From assembly GCA_022538095.1 (NCBI GenBank), contig JAKYXN010000009.1, forward strand, positions 56,386 through 120,385: a stretch of 64,000 nucleotides of DNA. The letters run 5' to 3'. Positions 15,224-24,201 of this stretch are shown piece after piece. Numbering within the stretch: position 1 is the first letter of the stretch; each line of letters begins with the position of its first letter. This DNA comes from Puniceicoccaceae bacterium K14. GTDB lineage: Bacteria; Verrucomicrobiota; Verrucomicrobiia; Opitutales; Opitutaceae. Under the pieces are notes generated by a model. It was not told the DNA's origin. It worked only from the letters and a program-made list of their open reading frames with translations, and did no database searches. The position numbers were made by a program, and so were the translations under genes.

Positions 15224-15673
15224 ATGAACCCTAAAGCAGCCTCTTATAAAAAAGCAGCAATCTTATCAGCTAGTCCCGAGAGACTCATCCTAATGCTTTT
15301 TGATGGAGCTATGGATGCTATGAATCGCGCTAAGGAAGGGTTCAAAATCGAATCGCTCAAGGAACGCAATGAAGCGATCAGCAATAATCTGATCAAGGCG
15401 CAGAATATATTCTCGGAGTTACAGCGATCCTTACGAATGGATAAAAAGAGTGAGTTCTCAGAGCGCATGTACGGTCTTTATAGCTTTTATACTGATAAGC
15501 TAAATGAAGCGAATTTTAAAAAAATCGAAGAGCCCATTGATACAGTTCTACGGATGTTTCAGGAAATCCGAGACGCCTGGGCGGAGATGCTCACAAAGCA
15601 GACGATGAAAGCCGAAGTCGTTAGTAGGAACCAAGCCGGTGGAGTGGGCGGCGGAATCTCGTTGCGAGCATAA
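15224..15673 (+). CDS. fliS: Flagellin export chaperone
   Basis: 149 residues, all-helical, with the FliS pattern AYKKAAILSASPERLILMLFDGAMDAMNRAKEG at the N-terminus (here ASYKKAAI). FliS binds the C-terminal D0 helix of flagellin, keeps it from polymerising in the cytoplasm and delivers it to the export gate. It is slightly longer than usual (about 130) through a Gly-rich tail. A terminator follows at 15708. Confidence 0.93.
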   Translation: MNPKAASYKKAAILSASPERLILMLFDGAMDAMNRAKEGFKIESLKERNEAISNNLIKAQNIFSELQRSLRMDKKSEFSERMYGLYSFYTDKLNEANFKKIEEPIDTVLRMFQEIRDAWAEMLTKQTMKAEVVSRNQAGGVGGGISLRA

Positions 15674-15707
15674 AATCTTGGCAAAACCATAAAAAGAAAA
15701 TGAATTG

Positions 15708-15735
15708 AACTCAGCTAGCCCAGCTGAGTTTTTTT
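15708..15735 (+). terminator. Rho-independent terminator after fliS
   Basis: A 9-bp stem AACTCAGCT/AGCTGAGTT with a 5-base loop, followed by seven T. It separates fliS from the downstream chaperone and pse genes, though the next gene begins only 43 bases on. Confidence 0.9.
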
Positions 15736-15777
15736 ATTTTTGCTATTCACCCGCTGGAGCACTGTATTATTCTAGAA

Positions 15778-16161
15778 ATGAGTGAACGTCCGAAGCAAGT
15801 TGTATTGCTAGAAGCCTACGAAGAATTGACCCGAAAAGAATCGGTGTGCTTACGTGAAGCGAACATAGAGGTCGCTCTAGAGGTGCAGGCGAAGAAGGCG
15901 AAATTGCTCGATAAGATAGCGGAGCTACAGAAAACCTCGCCACTGAACGGGGACATTGAACCTTCGTTTAGCGAAAAAGTCGCAGAACTAGAGAGTATTG
16001 AGATTTCGAATGCTCAAGTGTTGGAAGAGGCTATGAAGAAAAACCGCGACGTTTACCGCATAGTGACTAAGCGAAGCGATTCTGCAGGAAAAGTTCGCAA
16101 TGCATATGGAATTTCCAAATTGGAACGTAAGGCGCCAAGCTCTTTACGGGGCCAAGCCTAA
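15778..16161 (+). CDS. Putative flagellar chaperone, FlgN/FliT-like
   Basis: 127 residues, entirely helical and highly charged, with heptad-like segments (EVALEVQAKKAKLLDKIAEL). Size and helicity match the FlgN and FliT classes, which escort hook-associated proteins or FliD to the export apparatus. It directly follows fliS, as fliT does in many genomes. No decisive sequence motif was seen, so the name rests on size, shape and place. Confidence 0.5.
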   Translation: MSERPKQVVLLEAYEELTRKESVCLREANIEVALEVQAKKAKLLDKIAELQKTSPLNGDIEPSFSEKVAELESIEISNAQVLEEAMKKNRDVYRIVTKRSDSAGKVRNAYGISKLERKAPSSLRGQA

Positions 16162-16181
16162 ATCGTTCGAATTGCTGGAGC

Positions 16182-17366
16182 ATGAGCGACGATAAGGAAA
16201 ATAAAGATATTCCCTATGGAAGACAGTGTATCGATGATGCGGATATCCAAGCAGTCGTCGATGCTTTAAAGTCGGACTATATTACTCAAGGACCTCGGGC
16301 TTCTTGGTTTGAGGATGCCTTAAAAGAAGTTTCTGGAGCTCAATATGCAATTTTTGTTTCCAGCGGTACCGCCGCACTGCATTTGACGATTCTTGGCTTG
16401 GGGTTGAATGAGGAACATTTCGGCGTTGTCCCAGCCATAACGTTTGCGGCGACAGCCAACTGCTTGAGATATGTGGGTGCAGATGTGCGTTTTTGCGATA
16501 CGGATTCGGTGTCGGGAATTGCTTCTGCGAAACATTTTGAGACCGCAATTTTAGGCAATGAAAGACCCCACCTTTCGCTAAAAGCATTACTTCCCGTTTC
16601 AATGTCGGGTCGTGTTGGTGAGCTAGAAGCTATAAGGAAATTGGCAGATTCTTACGATGCGTTTGTGATTGAGGATGCCGCTCATAGTATTGGAGCGACT
16701 TATACGAATAGTCAGTCCGTTTCGTTTTCTAGCGGGTCGTGTAGTCACAGTGATGCTGCAATTTATAGTTTTCATCCGGTGAAGCATGTGTGTGCGGGTG
16801 AAGGAGGTGCGATCCTTACGAACGATGTGACCTTGGCCAAACGAGTTCGAGCGCTGCGCTCTCATGGAATAGAGCCTGTATTCAAAGAAGGATCTAGGGA
16901 CCGCTGGAAATATGCTCAATCAGAATTAGGATTCAACTATCGAGCTACGGAAATGCAGGCAGCTTTAGGGGTGAGCCAACTTAAAAAATTGGATGGGTTT
17001 TTAGAGAGCCGTCGTAATCTAGCTCGCAGATATTCGGATGCTTTTAATTGTGAGGTATTTCATGGGATTCTCTCGAATTATCACCCGGATGATGGTTGTT
17101 CGTGGCATTTGTACGTTGTACGTTTTCGAGATTCTAACTTACGCGAGCAAGCTTATGATTATCTACACTCTCATGGAATCAAGGTGCAAGTGCATTATAT
17201 ACCAGTGTATCATCACCCGTATTACGATAAAGTTGATCCGGGGCTTTTCCCTGGAGCGGAGGAGTTTTATGGAACATGCTTAAGTCTTCCTTTGTACCCG
17301 AGCTTGTCAGTGGAAGAGCAAGATCGAGTGATCGATGCCTTGCGATTATTTTGTCAGTCAATTTAA
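16182..17366 (+). CDS. pseC: UDP-4-amino-4,6-dideoxy-N-acetyl-beta-L-altrosamine transaminase
   Basis: 394 residues of the DegT/DnrJ/EryC1 aminotransferase family. Visible parts are the start IPYGRQCIDDADIQAVV, the phosphate-binding FVSSGTAALHL, VIEDAAHSIGATY, and the PLP lysine K201 in FHPVKHVCAGEGG. PseC puts the amino group on C4 of the keto sugar made by PseB, step two of CMP-pseudaminic acid synthesis. pseG follows 12 bases later. The other order-mates pseI and pseB face it on the opposite strand. Confidence 0.93.
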   Translation: MSDDKENKDIPYGRQCIDDADIQAVVDALKSDYITQGPRASWFEDALKEVSGAQYAIFVSSGTAALHLTILGLGLNEEHFGVVPAITFAATANCLRYVGADVRFCDTDSVSGIASAKHFETAILGNERPHLSLKALLPVSMSGRVGELEAIRKLADSYDAFVIEDAAHSIGATYTNSQSVSFSSGSCSHSDAAIYSFHPVKHVCAGEGGAILTNDVTLAKRVRALRSHGIEPVFKEGSRDRWKYAQSELGFNYRATEMQAALGVSQLKKLDGFLESRRNLARRYSDAFNCEVFHGILSNYHPDDGCSWHLYVVRFRDSNLREQAYDYLHSHGIKVQVHYIPVYHHPYYDKVDPGLFPGAEEFYGTCLSLPLYPSLSVEEQDRVIDALRLFCQSI

Positions 17367-17378
17367 GGAGAGCCAACT

Positions 17379-18416
17379 ATGCAGATTGCGTTTTTGTGTG
17401 AATTTGGTGGGGCTCATGGTTGGGGACATTTGATTCGTTGCACTGCGATGGCCCAAGCGGCGAGCTCTTTAGGGTGGCGTACTATTCTCGTTGCCGATGG
17501 GCCATGCGAACGTATGCCGCAGGAGGCAGAGGAAGCGTTTGACTCATTTGAATTTGTGGGATCATTCGATTCTTTGCCGGAAAGCGTTTTGAATTCTGAT
17601 GTTTTGTTTGCCGATTTTATGTATCGAGAAAACGAATTTTACCACTCGATACAGCGTTCATTTATTGGAAAAGGTGAGTTAGGGAAAGTTTTTGTTGCTA
17701 CGGATGATATGCAAAAACGTCGAATGGACGCAGTCGATATCGTGGTAAATCCAGAGATTGGTTTGAATGAAACGGCCTATGAACCCAAAAAGTACCAATT
17801 GCTCGGCGAAAAATATTGTTATCTACGTCGTGGGTTTTCGAAAACGAAGAAACGTTTGATCGAATTGGATCTAGATAAACCGGTTCCAATTTTCGTTATG
17901 ATCGGAGGAACCGACCCTTGGAATTTATCGGCCCCTGTTTTACGAGAATTGGCTGCGAGCAGTCGGTATTCGTTTTCACCGACACTTTTAAGTGGGGAAA
18001 AAACTGATCAGCTTGGAAATTTGAAAGAGTGTTTTGCGTTGTTTCCGCATTTTCGTTGGGTGACCTCAATTTCTAGTAACGAAATGGCCGAACTTATGTC
18101 GAGCTGTGCTCTAGGAGTTACCGCATGCGGGTCCTCAGTGTTTGAAATGGCAGCATTGAATATTCCGTTTGTTGGGCTTTCTATTGTCGATAATCAAACG
18201 GCAACGGCTCGGAAAATTGAAACGAATTGGAAGCTGCCGATTCTACACTTAGAGGATAGAAAAGAAGGACAACCGATCGGTGTTGTGTCAGCGGTAGAAT
18301 CCTTGTTGGAAGATTCTTCAAGATTTTCGCTTCCCTATTCCTCAGTTGATACCAGTGGATGTAATCGTATTATGGATGTCGTTAGAGATTGCCTAGCTGA
18401 TAAGGTCCAAACGTAG
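17379..18416 (+). CDS. pseG: UDP-2,4-diacetamido-2,4,6-trideoxy-beta-L-altropyranose hydrolase
   Basis: 345 residues with the PseG/MurG-like fold. The N-terminal CEFGGAHGWGHLIRCTAMAQ holds the catalytic GxGHxxR motif, and the C-terminal half carries ACGSSVFEMAALNIPFVGL, the nucleotide-binding segment. PseG removes UDP from the 2,4-diacetamido sugar before PseI condenses it with phosphoenolpyruvate. Strong Shine-Dalgarno (AAGGAGAG). The stop codon TAG lies inside a REP-like repeat that begins GTAGGGC. Confidence 0.9.
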   Translation: MQIAFLCEFGGAHGWGHLIRCTAMAQAASSLGWRTILVADGPCERMPQEAEEAFDSFEFVGSFDSLPESVLNSDVLFADFMYRENEFYHSIQRSFIGKGELGKVFVATDDMQKRRMDAVDIVVNPEIGLNETAYEPKKYQLLGEKYCYLRRGFSKTKKRLIELDLDKPVPIFVMIGGTDPWNLSAPVLRELAASSRYSFSPTLLSGEKTDQLGNLKECFALFPHFRWVTSISSNEMAELMSSCALGVTACGSSVFEMAALNIPFVGLSIVDNQTATARKIETNWKLPILHLEDRKEGQPIGVVSAVESLLEDSSRFSLPYSSVDTSGCNRIMDVVRDCLADKVQT

Positions 18417-18439
18417 GGCTCCAGCTCGCTGGATGCCAC
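18413..18439. repeat. REP-like unit between convergent pseG and pseI
   Basis: GTAGGGCTCCAGCTCGCTGG continues with ATGCCAC. The core CCAG-CTCG-CTGG is a hairpin. It fills the 35-base gap between two convergent genes and includes the pseG stop codon. The unit at 36998 has the same frame with stem TTCAG/CTGAA, a paired change that keeps the hairpin. Confidence 0.6.
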
Positions 18440-18451
18440 GGATCGTTAAGA

Positions 18452-19498
18452 TCACAGAATGTCTTCTTGTTTTAGGGGTGTGCCTGCTTCGAGATGTTTG
18501 TTCGCTCTTTTCCCTAAGATGTTTTTCCATTCCTTGGGAGGAAGACCGAAAGAGGGCCGCACGATCTTTAAATTATCAATACTAAGAATTTCGTCTTTGT
18601 TAATGTTTTTGGATACGTAAATAGATCTCCGAAATTTTGTTTGATCGACATCTTGCTGAGTCGTTCCAACTTGGGAGCATCCAAGAGCGGCATGAGTGTT
18701 ACGTGCCTGAGTCACTAGTTGAGCGAATTCATCCGGTTCGATTGAAAATCCGGCGTCAATGCCACCGGCTGCGCGATCATCCGTAAAATGTTTTTCGATG
18801 ACGCGAGCTCCCAGTGCAACTGAAGCGATCGCTATTTCATTGGTAATGCAATGATCTGATAAACCGGTTGGGCAATTGAATCGTTTAGCGAGGGTTGTTA
18901 TAGAATTTAAGTTGAAGCTCTTGGGCTGAGCTGGGTAAGAGCTGATGCATTTTAGAAGAACGACGTCGGGGCAGCCGTTGTCTTTTAAGGCTGCGATGGC
19001 TTCCTCTATCTCACCTTCGGTAGCCATTCCAGTACTGAGAAGGGTGAGCTTCTTTTGTTGTCCCACCTTTTCTAAAAGGGGAATGTGGGTGACTTCGAAG
19101 GAAGATACTTTGTAGATTTGCGGTTGTAGTGTCTCTTCGATGAAATCGACTGAGGTTTCGTCGAAGGGCGTGCTTAGTATTTCAATACTGAGCGATCGTG
19201 CAAGTTTTGCTAGGGGCTCGTGCCATTCATAAGGAGTGGCTGCTTCTTGATAAAGCTCGTAGAGCGATCTTCCATCCCAGAGTCCGCCGCGTACCATGAA
19301 TTCTTCGTTTTTACTCGGAAGGGTGAGTGTGTCGGCTGTGTAAGTCTGTAACTTTACGGCGTCGGCTCCGGATTTAGCTGCGAGACGAACGATTGTTTCC
19401 GCAGTCTCGTAGGATTGGGCGTGATTACCCGACATTTCCGCAATGACAGTCGGTGGCTTGTTTGTATCCAGAATTCTATCAGCGAGATTGTCGCTCAT
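18452..19498 (-). CDS. pseI: Pseudaminic acid synthase
   Basis: 348 residues: a NeuB-type TIM barrel (about 15-270; PPTVIAEMSGNHAQSYETA, GADAVKLQTYTADT, LLKCISSYPA, GLSDHC) and a C-terminal antifreeze-like SAF domain (about 285-348). It condenses the sugar released by PseG with phosphoenolpyruvate to give pseudaminic acid. The start codon shares one base with the pseB stop (TAATG), so the two are translationally coupled. Homologous legionaminic or sialic acid synthases look alike, but the neighbouring PseB, PseC and PseG set the substrate. Confidence 0.92.
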   Translation of the reverse strand: MSDNLADRILDTNKPPTVIAEMSGNHAQSYETAETIVRLAAKSGADAVKLQTYTADTLTLPSKNEEFMVRGGLWDGRSLYELYQEAATPYEWHEPLAKLARSLSIEILSTPFDETSVDFIEETLQPQIYKVSSFEVTHIPLLEKVGQQKKLTLLSTGMATEGEIEEAIAALKDNGCPDVVLLKCISSYPAQPKSFNLNSITTLAKRFNCPTGLSDHCITNEIAIASVALGARVIEKHFTDDRAAGGIDAGFSIEPDEFAQLVTQARNTHAALGCSQVGTTQQDVDQTKFRRSIYVSKNINKDEILSIDNLKIVRPSFGLPPKEWKNILGKRANKHLEAGTPLKQEDIL

Positions 19499-20496
19499 TA
19501 GATTTGGTTGAACTCGTCAATGAAGCTGCTGATGTAATTTCTAATTTGCTCTACGTTGATGCGTTGAGCGTTGTTTTCGCTATCATAGCTAAAGCGTTCA
19601 GGTACAGTTGATCCTTTGTAGCGGCCTCGTTTGTAATTCCAGGATGCGTTGGCGGGCTCGATAATGAAGCGGTTCTTTTGTTCGATGGTGTAGCTCCATT
19701 CGTCTGATGGAACGAGCCCTTCGTGCATCTTTTCTCCGGGCCGAAGACCTATGTCTACGATTTTTGCCTCGGGAGCGATTGCAGTAGCAAGATCTCCAAT
19801 TGTGCAGCTTGGCATTTTTGGAATAAATATTTCACCGCCACTCATATCTTCTAGAGATTGAAGAACGAAGTTTACGCCTTCGTTGAGCGTTATAAGAAAA
19901 CGGGTCATCTCAGACTTTGTAATCGTTAGTTTTCCTTCTTCTTTTTGTTTGAGGAAAAGGGGGATTACGGATCCGCGGCTACCGACGACGTTTCCATAGC
20001 GTACAACGGAGTAGCGAGTTTTGCGGCGTCCGCTGTAGCTGTTGCCTGCAATGAAGATCTTATCGGAACAGAGCTTAGTGGCTCCGTAGAGGTTGATTGG
20101 GTTGACTGCTTTGTCTGTGCTAAGAGCAATGACTCGCTTTACCCCTTGGTCTAAGGATGCTTCCACCACATTCATTGCACCGTTTATATTCGTTTTAATG
20201 AATTCGTGCGGATTGTATTCTGCAGCAGGAACTTGTTTGAGGGCGGCGGCGTGAATCACTATGTCCACGTCTGTCATGGCAAGTTTGAGACGATCTTTGT
20301 CCCGGACATCCCCTAAAAAGAAACGCAGTTTCTTACTATTGAACTCTGGAGAAGCGGCCATTTCGGACTGCTTGAGTTCGTCGCGCGAGAAGACGATTAC
20401 TTTGCTTGGATTGTGATTTTCAAGTATCTCGCGACAGCAGGATTTTCCAAAGGAACCGGTGCCGCCTGTGATTAATATCGTTTTGCCTTCTAGCAT
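19498..20496 (-). CDS. pseB: UDP-N-acetylglucosamine 4,6-dehydratase (inverting)
   Basis: 332 residues of the short-chain dehydrogenase type: NAD-binding GGTGSFG at 11-17, HAAALKQVPAAEYNP at 82-96, STDKA at 126-130 and active-site Y137/K141 in YGATK. It converts UDP-GlcNAc to the 4-keto-6-deoxy sugar with inversion at C5, the first step to pseudaminic acid. Size fits PseB/FlaA1 (about 333) and not the large membrane dehydratases. No clear Shine-Dalgarno. Promoter expected in the 221-base gap shared with the divergent regulator gene. Confidence 0.93.
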   Translation of the reverse strand: MLEGKTILITGGTGSFGKSCCREILENHNPSKVIVFSRDELKQSEMAASPEFNSKKLRFFLGDVRDKDRLKLAMTDVDIVIHAAALKQVPAAEYNPHEFIKTNINGAMNVVEASLDQGVKRVIALSTDKAVNPINLYGATKLCSDKIFIAGNSYSGRRKTRYSVVRYGNVVGSRGSVIPLFLKQKEEGKLTITKSEMTRFLITLNEGVNFVLQSLEDMSGGEIFIPKMPSCTIGDLATAIAPEAKIVDIGLRPGEKMHEGLVPSDEWSYTIEQKNRFIIEPANASWNYKRGRYKGSTVPERFSYDSENNAQRINVEQIRNYISSFIDEFNQI

Positions 20497-20717
20497 GGAT
20501 TGAATGAGGAATGTGAGGAAGTAAGTGGAGTATGCGAGACTAGTTAATGGGAAATGGAATACATGCGAGACTGTTTGATCCGTTTTTTACAATTTAGGGT
20601 TTCGCAAGTTCGCGATTATTATTCAAGATTTGTATAATTAATGACTTCACTGGTGAAAAGGTACTTTGAAGGCGAACAGCAAATCCCAATTTTGAACAAT
20701 AAAAACTAACCCGAATT

Positions 20718-22196
20718 ATGACTTTGGAAAGAATTCTCATCCTAGACGATGAGCTCGTAATTCGTAAAGCTCTGGAAGAGCAACTGAGGCGAAAGCGCTT
20801 CTCGGTGTGCAGTGTTTCCACTTTGAAGGAGGCGGAAAATCATTTGAGAAAAGATGAGTTTGATTTGCTCTTTTTGGATGTGCACCTCCCGGATGGAAAT
20901 GGGACCGAAATTTTGGAGAAGATTGCGAACATTCCTAATAGCCCGCTTGTGGTGATGATTACCGGGTACGGTACCGTTGAGTCGGCAGTGAGTTGCATGC
21001 GTGCGGGAGCCTTTGATTATATTATCAAACCTTTCTCTTCTTCTCAGATAGATGTTTTGATGAAGAAGGCGCAGGATTATCGTCAGATGGTTAAGGTAAA
21101 TGAGTACCTTTCTAATGAGCAAGCTGATGGGGTTGAGCTTATAGGCAAGAGCGAACCAATTGTCCGCTTGCAAGACATGGTTAAAAAAGTCGCTCCGACT
21201 GAGGCTACGGTACTAATCTGTGGTGAAAACGGAACAGGTAAGGAACTTGTGGCAAGCGAGTTATACCGTTCAAGTGCCCGACGGAGTGCACCTTTTATCA
21301 AGGTAAATTGCGCTGCTGTTTCGGAAACTCTGATTGAGAGCGAGTTCTTTGGGCATGAGAAAGGGTCTTATACGGGAGCAACTCAAAGACGAGAAGGGCG
21401 TTTCGAACTCGCAGATGGCGGGACTATTTTGTTGGACGAAATTAGTGAAATTTCGCCGAAGGTGCAGGCGAAGCTGTTGCGTGTTTTGCAAGAACGCGAA
21501 TTTGAGCGAGTAGGTGGTAACAAAACGATTAAGGTCGATGTGCGCGTGATCGCGACGACTAACCGCGACTTGTTGAAATCGGTGGAGAGAGGAGAATTTC
21601 GCCAAGACCTTTACTATAGATTGAACGTATTTCCAATTCACGTCCCACCGCTTCGCGAACGCTTGGGCGATATCACGCTACTAGCTAAGAATTTTCTACA
21701 GAAGTTGTCCCGTAAGCACGGGAAGAAGCTAACAGGCTTTGAATCGGATGCACTGCGTAGCATCGAACGTCACGATTGGCCGGGCAATGTGCGGGAGCTG
21801 CAAAATACGATTGAGAGAGCTGTTATTCTTTCAGAAGACGATTCCAAGGTGGCGGTTTCTAGCTTGGGGCTCGTTATGGCGACTGCCTCGACGAACGTCC
21901 CAGCTCCAGTGCCTGGAGTATTGACTGAGGTTGCTGCGTATTCAGGAGGAGGAGATTCTTCGGGTCTTGGTACGCCTACTTCTATTCCTGAAGAGGTTAC
22001 TCCGAGCGTACCGGTTTTGAGCTCTGAGCCCGTCTCACTAGAGGAAATCGAAAAGCGTCATATCTTAGCGACTTTAGAATCAACCGACGGAAATCGTACC
22101 CGAGCGGCGAAGATGCTTGAAATTTCGATACGTACTCTACGAAACAAGATCGCACTGTACCGTAAGGATGGGGAGTATATCCCAGGCGAGGAATAA
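20718..22196 (+). CDS. Sigma54-dependent response regulator, flagellar FlrC/FleR-like
   Basis: 492 residues in three parts: a receiver domain (phospho-acceptor D54 in [11 protein letters not shown]), an AAA+ domain (Walker A GENGTGKE at 169-176, sigma54 loop GSYTGA at 216-221, Walker B GTILLDE at 235-241), and a C-terminal Fis-type helix-turn-helix ([19 protein letters not shown]). The loop is a variant of the canonical GAFTGA. Such activators open sigma54 promoters of hook and basal-body genes. A Pro/Thr/Ser-rich linker of about 60 residues before the DNA-binding part is longer than usual. No partner kinase is in the window. Confidence 0.88.
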   Translation: MTLERILILDDELVIRKALEEQLRRKRFSVCSVSTLKEAENHLRKDEFDLLFLDVHLPDGNGTEILEKIANIPNSPLVVMITGYGTVESAVSCMRAGAFDYIIKPFSSSQIDVLMKKAQDYRQMVKVNEYLSNEQADGVELIGKSEPIVRLQDMVKKVAPTEATVLICGENGTGKELVASELYRSSARRSAPFIKVNCAAVSETLIESEFFGHEKGSYTGATQRREGRFELADGGTILLDEISEISPKVQAKLLRVLQEREFERVGGNKTIKVDVRVIATTNRDLLKSVERGEFRQDLYYRLNVFPIHVPPLRERLGDITLLAKNFLQKLSRKHGKKLTGFESDALRSIERHDWPGNVRELQNTIERAVILSEDDSKVAVSSLGLVMATASTNVPAPVPGVLTEVAAYSGGGDSSGLGTPTSIPEEVTPSVPVLSSEPVSLEEIEKRHILATLESTDGNRTRAAKMLEISIRTLRNKIALYRKDGEYIPGEE

Positions 22197-22337
22197 GGAA
22201 AGAACATTTGAATTGTTTGTTTGTGGCTAAACAAGCTTACCGCGTAGCTGTAGGTACGTGCATGTGTTTAGCATGCTTTCTCTAGGGGGCATATCGATTG
22301 TTCACGCTTTTTTGACTCAATCGATAACATTTCCCTC

Positions 22338-22364
22338 TAAACCTTTTCGGAAAGCAAACGATAT
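22338..22364 (+). promoter_or_regulatory. FliA (sigma28)-like promoter of cheX
   Basis: TAAA at 22338-22341, 15 bases, then AACGATAT. The spacing is exact and CGATA matches the consensus. It lies downstream of the first possible ATG of the open frame (22258) and about 28 bases before the ATG at 22393, so it supports the later start. Confidence 0.6.
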
Positions 22365-22392
22365 AAAAGGGATAAATCTCAATATCCTGAAA

Positions 22393-22926
22393 ATGCAGCA
22401 GACTTTCCCAATCAATGATAAAGACCTCGAAGCCTTGGCGAACAATGCTCTGACGACTGTTTTTGATACGATGTTGGATACGAAAGTATCCCTTAATGAA
22501 AGTATCATACTTGAGAGCGAATCGTACAATAAAGGTCTCGTTCTCCCTTTAGACACTACTCAACCTCTCGTGACGGGGACTGTCGGTTTTATCGGAAAGC
22601 TAACAGGAATAATATATATTTTCATGAATTTGCCGTTTGCAGAGAAACTGACTTGCAAGCTTCTAGATATGGAGCCGGACGATTTGGACAGTGAATCAAC
22701 GGAAACGGTAAATGATGCGCTTGGAGAACTTACGAATATGATCGTGGGTACCTTCAAGAATGAGCTAAGCGACAAAGGATTCCATTGTCGAATGACAATC
22801 CCATCGATTCTTCGTGGCTCAAACTACACGATCGAACCGGTAGAAGTTGCTCTCCGACGCATCTATCAATTTGAGTGCGAAGGCAGCCCCTTCGTAATCG
22901 ATATATTAATGAAAGAAGAAGACTAA
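22393..22926 (+). CDS. cheX: CheX-family chemotaxis protein
   Basis: 177 residues from the ATG at 22393. The core E-x-x-N-x-x-x-G of CheC/CheX phosphatases is seen as ELTNMIVG, in a helix after DDLDSESTETVNDALG. CheX removes phosphate from CheY. The frame is open back to 22258, but the extra 45 residues look non-coding in composition and a sigma28-like promoter lies inside them. The gene is 19 bases upstream of a receiver-domain protein, a likely partner. Confidence 0.8.
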   Translation: MQQTFPINDKDLEALANNALTTVFDTMLDTKVSLNESIILESESYNKGLVLPLDTTQPLVTGTVGFIGKLTGIIYIFMNLPFAEKLTCKLLDMEPDDLDSESTETVNDALGELTNMIVGTFKNELSDKGFHCRMTIPSILRGSNYTIEPVEVALRRIYQFECEGSPFVIDILMKEED

Positions 22927-22945
22927 TTCCCCCTAAATTATAGCC

Positions 22946-24067
22946 ATGCGATTAAAGATTCTCACAGTTGACGACTCAAAAACAGTCCGGATTATCGTAA
23001 AGAAGTCCTTCAAGACGTTCGATTGCGAAGTTCACGAAGCCCAAAACGGTGTGGAGGGACTAGCAATGGCCGCCAAAATCAATCCCGATGTAATCCTTCT
23101 GGATATTACAATGCCAGTAATGGATGGCGTTGAGATGCTGACTAAACTCAAGTCTGATCCGACGTTGAAGTCGATTCCAGTTATCATGCTCACGGCAGAA
23201 GCTGGACGCGAAAACGTTATGAAGATCGCTAAGATCGGAGTGCGTGACTACATCGTTAAACCATTTAAAGAAGAGGTGCTCCAAGACAAGGTTAGCCGCG
23301 TAGTTGACCTCAGACCAGCAGGTGAGGCTGAGCCGGTGCAAAAGAAGATCGACGATCCGATTGACATCCTTGTAGTGGATGACAAACCAGCGATCATCGA
23401 ACAGATAAAATCTGGATTTTCACACACACCTTGGAATGTTCACGGGGTTTCGTCAACTGGCGAGGCGATCGATTTTTGCCAAAAGAATGTTCCTGATTGT
23501 ATCATCATTAGCCTTTCGATTCCTGAAGACGCAGCGATCACGCTTTTCCGTATCATTCGTTCGAATGCAAAGACCAAGTATGTTCCATTGTTCGGTCTTT
23601 CAGTGAAGACTGCAATAGAAGAGCAACAGCGTGCTCAGCAAGCCGGATTCTCAACGATTATAAGTAAGCCAATCGACTTCGAAGATCTAGAGAATAAAAT
23701 TGGCAAGGCAGTTAATCTCGATGCGTCTGGAAAATACTTCAAGATGGACGGTACTTTCATGACGGTGAAGCTTCCAGGTACCTGTAATGCAGGAGTGGTG
23801 AATGATGTAAGCGCTCACTTGAAGGAGAAGACTAGCGAAGCGGTGAATTCAGGGATTTCTAACGTCGTATTCGATGCTCAAGAAGTTAAGAGCCTCAATA
23901 TGGATGTAATCAAATTACTACTTCAATCCATGAAGATGTGCCGCGACCTCAGTTTAAAATATGCTTTAGCGGGTAACGCTCAAATCAAGGACGACAGCCG
24001 CAAGTTCGAAGAGTCCAAAGATTGGATATTTTGTGACACAGTGGCGGATGCCAAAGCGACACTTTAG
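22946..24067 (+). CDS. Response regulator with receiver, pseudo-receiver and STAS domains
   Basis: 373 residues. Domain 1 (1-122) is a complete receiver with D9-D10, phospho-acceptor D53 in LLDITMPVMDG and K105. Domain 2 (about 138-258) has a receiver fold with DD at 145-146 and K241 in SKPID, but serine (S189 in IISLSIP) stands where the acceptor aspartate belongs, so it should not be phosphorylated. Domain 3 (about 268-373) resembles a STAS domain. No DNA-binding part. Directly follows cheX, so CheX may dephosphorylate it. An output through STAS binding is inference. Confidence 0.8.
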   Translation: MRLKILTVDDSKTVRIIVKKSFKTFDCEVHEAQNGVEGLAMAAKINPDVILLDITMPVMDGVEMLTKLKSDPTLKSIPVIMLTAEAGRENVMKIAKIGVRDYIVKPFKEEVLQDKVSRVVDLRPAGEAEPVQKKIDDPIDILVVDDKPAIIEQIKSGFSHTPWNVHGVSSTGEAIDFCQKNVPDCIIISLSIPEDAAITLFRIIRSNAKTKYVPLFGLSVKTAIEEQQRAQQAGFSTIISKPIDFEDLENKIGKAVNLDASGKYFKMDGTFMTVKLPGTCNAGVVNDVSAHLKEKTSEAVNSGISNVVFDAQEVKSLNMDVIKLLLQSMKMCRDLSLKYALAGNAQIKDDSRKFEESKDWIFCDTVADAKATL

Positions 24068-24098
24068 TCTTATTCATTAAATTAGTATAGTTTAGGGG

Positions 24099-24122
24099 AG
24101 GCCTACCGGAGACGGTAGGCCT
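24099..24122 (+). terminator. Hairpin after the receiver-STAS gene
   Basis: Perfect 9-bp stem AGGCCTACC/GGTAGGCCT with a 6-base loop, 32 bases after the stop. Followed by a T/A-rich stretch but no clean T-run, so its role as terminator is likely, not certain. Confidence 0.6.
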
Positions 24123-24201
24123 TACTTATTTAAAAAAACGGAAATCCGACGAGGTCGAAAAAATAGTTTGATGGCAGTTTTTTTGTGAGTAACTTCGGGG
24201 A

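Noticed and set aside
22258..22392. Longer CheX start at 22258
   Set aside because: A sigma28-like promoter lies inside, and the added residues have no CheX similarity.
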